A stretch of 64,000 nt of DNA, from assembly GCF_000183405.1 (NCBI RefSeq), contig NC_014758.1, positions 186,001-250,000 on the forward strand. Reading direction: 5' to 3'. The translations under genes and the position numbers were made by a program. The notes under the pieces were generated by a model that was not told the DNA's origin, made no database searches, and saw only the letters and a list, made by a program, of their open reading frames with translations. Shown piece by piece: positions 62,733 to 64,000 of this stretch; position 1 is the first letter of the stretch; each line of letters opens with the position of its first letter. The stretch comes from Calditerrivibrio nitroreducens DSM 19672 (GTDB taxonomy: Bacteria; Chrysiogenota; Deferribacteres; Deferribacterales; Calditerrivibrionaceae).

Positions 62733-63606
62733 AAATATAGCTATTTTTACTGTGGGGATCATTTCACTGGCAATGGCTTCTATTTTAGTAAAATTTTGCA
62801 CTGATGTCCCTTCTGCAATGATAGCTGTTTATCGGCTTACCTTATCATCCATATTTCTGATAATATTGTACAAGATAAGAGGTTATACATTTACAAACAT
62901 AGGTAAAAAGGAGTTTTATCTTTCCATCTTAAGTGGATTTATACTCGCATTACATTTTGTGTCATGGTTTGCTTCTTTGAAGCTTACATCGGTGGCAAGC
63001 AGTGTTGTACTAGTAACAACAAATCCACTATTTGTGGGGGTATTCTCTGTAATTTTTTTGAAAGAGAAACTTCAGAAAGAGATTATAATAGGGATTATAC
63101 TATCTATTATTGGTAGTACTATTTTGGCTGTTGGGGATAGTGGACTTAAAGGGTTGTCCATTCAGGATACCAATGCTCTTTATGGGGATCTTCTGGCTTT
63201 ATTTGGGGCGATATGTGCCAGCTGCTATCTTTTGGTGGGGAGTAAGGTTAGGGAGAAGCTCGATATTGTGACCTACGTTACGTTGGCTTATACTGCAAGT
63301 GCAGTATTTCTCATCATATATGCTTTACTTCTGGGGTTGTCGTTTACAGGTTATAAAGTTGGCTCATATGTAAGTATGTTGATGCTTGCAATTTTTCCTC
63401 AGCTCATAGGTCATACAGCAGTAAATTGGTCACTTAAACACCTGAAACCTTCGATGGTGGCAATAGGTATATTGGGGGAGCCTATCGGTGCCACCATACT
63501 TGCATATTTTATCTTCAATGAGACGATAGATCTGTATAAGACCTTAGGGATATGTTTGATTTTCATATCAATAATTATAGCATCCAGAAAGGGAGTCAAA
63601 GGGTAA
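62725..63606 (+). CDS. EamA-family (DMT superfamily) transporter, third of three
   Basis: This 293-aa protein has ten helices in two EamA repeats, with SGFILALHFVSWFASLKLTSVASSVVLVTTNPLFVGVFSV near residue 71 as the conserved core and GEPIGATILAYFIFNETIDLYKTLGICLIF near 251. It begins inside the second transporter gene and is followed 13 bp later by lgt. Three tandem divergent DMT genes point to different substrates or to a hetero-oligomer; neither can be decided from sequence. Confidence 0.9.
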   Translation: MLKNIAIFTVGIISLAMASILVKFCTDVPSAMIAVYRLTLSSIFLIILYKIRGYTFTNIGKKEFYLSILSGFILALHFVSWFASLKLTSVASSVVLVTTNPLFVGVFSVIFLKEKLQKEIIIGIILSIIGSTILAVGDSGLKGLSIQDTNALYGDLLALFGAICASCYLLVGSKVREKLDIVTYVTLAYTASAVFLIIYALLLGLSFTGYKVGSYVSMLMLAIFPQLIGHTAVNWSLKHLKPSMVAIGILGEPIGATILAYFIFNETIDLYKTLGICLIFISIIIASRKGVKG

Positions 63607-63619
63607 AAGGAGCTTATAT

Positions 63620-64000
63620 ATGTTTCCTTATCTTTTTAAAATTGGTAATTTTGAGCTTAGAATTTACAGTTTGATGTACATCATTGCCATATTTATAGGT
63701 CTATTTTTTATTAAAAAAAGAGCTAAATCCCTTCATCAGGATCCGGGTATAATAGAAAATATCATTATTGTATCTTTTTTTGGTGGTATTATAGGGGCAA
63801 GGCTTTATTATGTTTTGCTTAGGTGGGATTTCTATTCCCAATACCCTTATGAAATAATAGCCTTCTGGCACGGTGGGCTGGCAATTCATGGGGGGCTTAT
63901 AGGGGGAGTTCTGACCGGGTATCTTTACGCCTGGAAGAGATACAATTTTCTATATCTTTCTGACCTGATTCTTCCTTTTCTTTTGCTGGGGCAGGGGATA
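63620..64000 (+). CDS. lgt: Prolipoprotein diacylglyceryl transferase, N-terminal part
   Basis: The frame starts at ATG 63620 (MFPYLFKIGNFELRIYSLMY), with an AAAGGAG site, and stays open to the window end, 127 codons. It shows FGGIIGARLYYVLLRW near residue 53 and the Lgt signature FWHGGLAIHGGLIGGVLTGY near 83, with the family's conserved HGG. It attaches diacylglycerol to lipobox cysteines at the inner membrane, the first step of lipoprotein maturation; lnt at 3176 performs the last. The gene is cut by the window edge, not broken. Confidence 0.92.
   Translation, partial: MFPYLFKIGNFELRIYSLMYIIAIFIGLFFIKKRAKSLHQDPGIIENIIIVSFFGGIIGARLYYVLLRWDFYSQYPYEIIAFWHGGLAIHGGLIGGVLTGYLYAWKRYNFLYLSDLILPFLLLGQGI

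Overview
The window is one contiguous, AT-rich, gene-dense bacterial chromosome segment. The gene content suits a Gram-negative, flagellated, anaerobic or microaerobic bacterium: a molybdopterin/FeS/NrfD respiratory operon, Lnt and Lgt lipoprotein enzymes, flagellar P- and L-ring genes, succinyl-CoA:acetate CoA-transferase, a membrane pyrophosphatase and a bacteriohemerythrin. From gene families and protein style my best guess is Deferribacterota (Calditerrivibrio/Deferribacter-like). That is recollection, not a database result.

Layout. 1-2633: 3' end of a PsrABC/PhsABC-type operon, closed by a terminator. 2682-7081: a STAS protein on the minus strand, then lnt, a small cytochrome c, tRNA-Ser(GGA), SRP RNA and a PpiD/SurA-like foldase. 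7288-16980: two sensory modules, each a lone periplasmic binding protein whose stop codon overlaps the start of a hybrid histidine kinase (ATGA). The second kinase gene is split at codon 14 by a complete 1,253-bp IS256-family element with 24-bp imperfect inverted repeats and an 8-bp target duplication. 17003-21507 (minus): a ClpC-like ATPase, a ketopantoate reductase-Nudix fusion and an SDR lacking the usual Tyr/Lys pair. 21620-24866: HD-GYP, ACT-domain protein, peptide deformylase and 2-hydroxyacid dehydrogenase. 24913-31154: SecB-like protein, SppA, hemerythrin, symporter, macrodomain protein, nitrilase-family amidase and acetate CoA-transferase. 31190-32113: AEC-type permease.

32110-41150 (minus) is a flagellar block: flgH-flgI-flgJ(N), then flgM-flgN-flgK-flgL-fliW-csrA. 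The second part starts at a near-consensus sigma-28 promoter. FlgL is very large (1,141 aa). 41279-41617 is ssrA (tmRNA), followed by an accessory AAA-ATPase/PD-(D/E)XK gene with its own strong promoter and a short tandem repeat across its stop codon. 44285-59650 is a long housekeeping run: yifB/comM, aroK, aroB, a TPR protein, a roadblock protein, aroQ, an M24 peptidase, efp, accB, accC, another TPR protein, a lipoprotein, ispE, prs, pth and hppA. 59716-64000 holds a MgtC/DUF4010 membrane protein, three tandem EamA permeases and the start of lgt.

No CRISPR array, prophage or toxin-antitoxin pair is visible, and no wholly new system can be shown. The strongest items for follow-up are the paired binding-protein/kinase modules with the IS-disrupted kinase (reversible on paper to an in-frame 736-aa protein), the IS leader that can fold over the transposase ribosome-binding site, the PanE-Nudix fusion, the giant FlgL and the gene downstream of ssrA.
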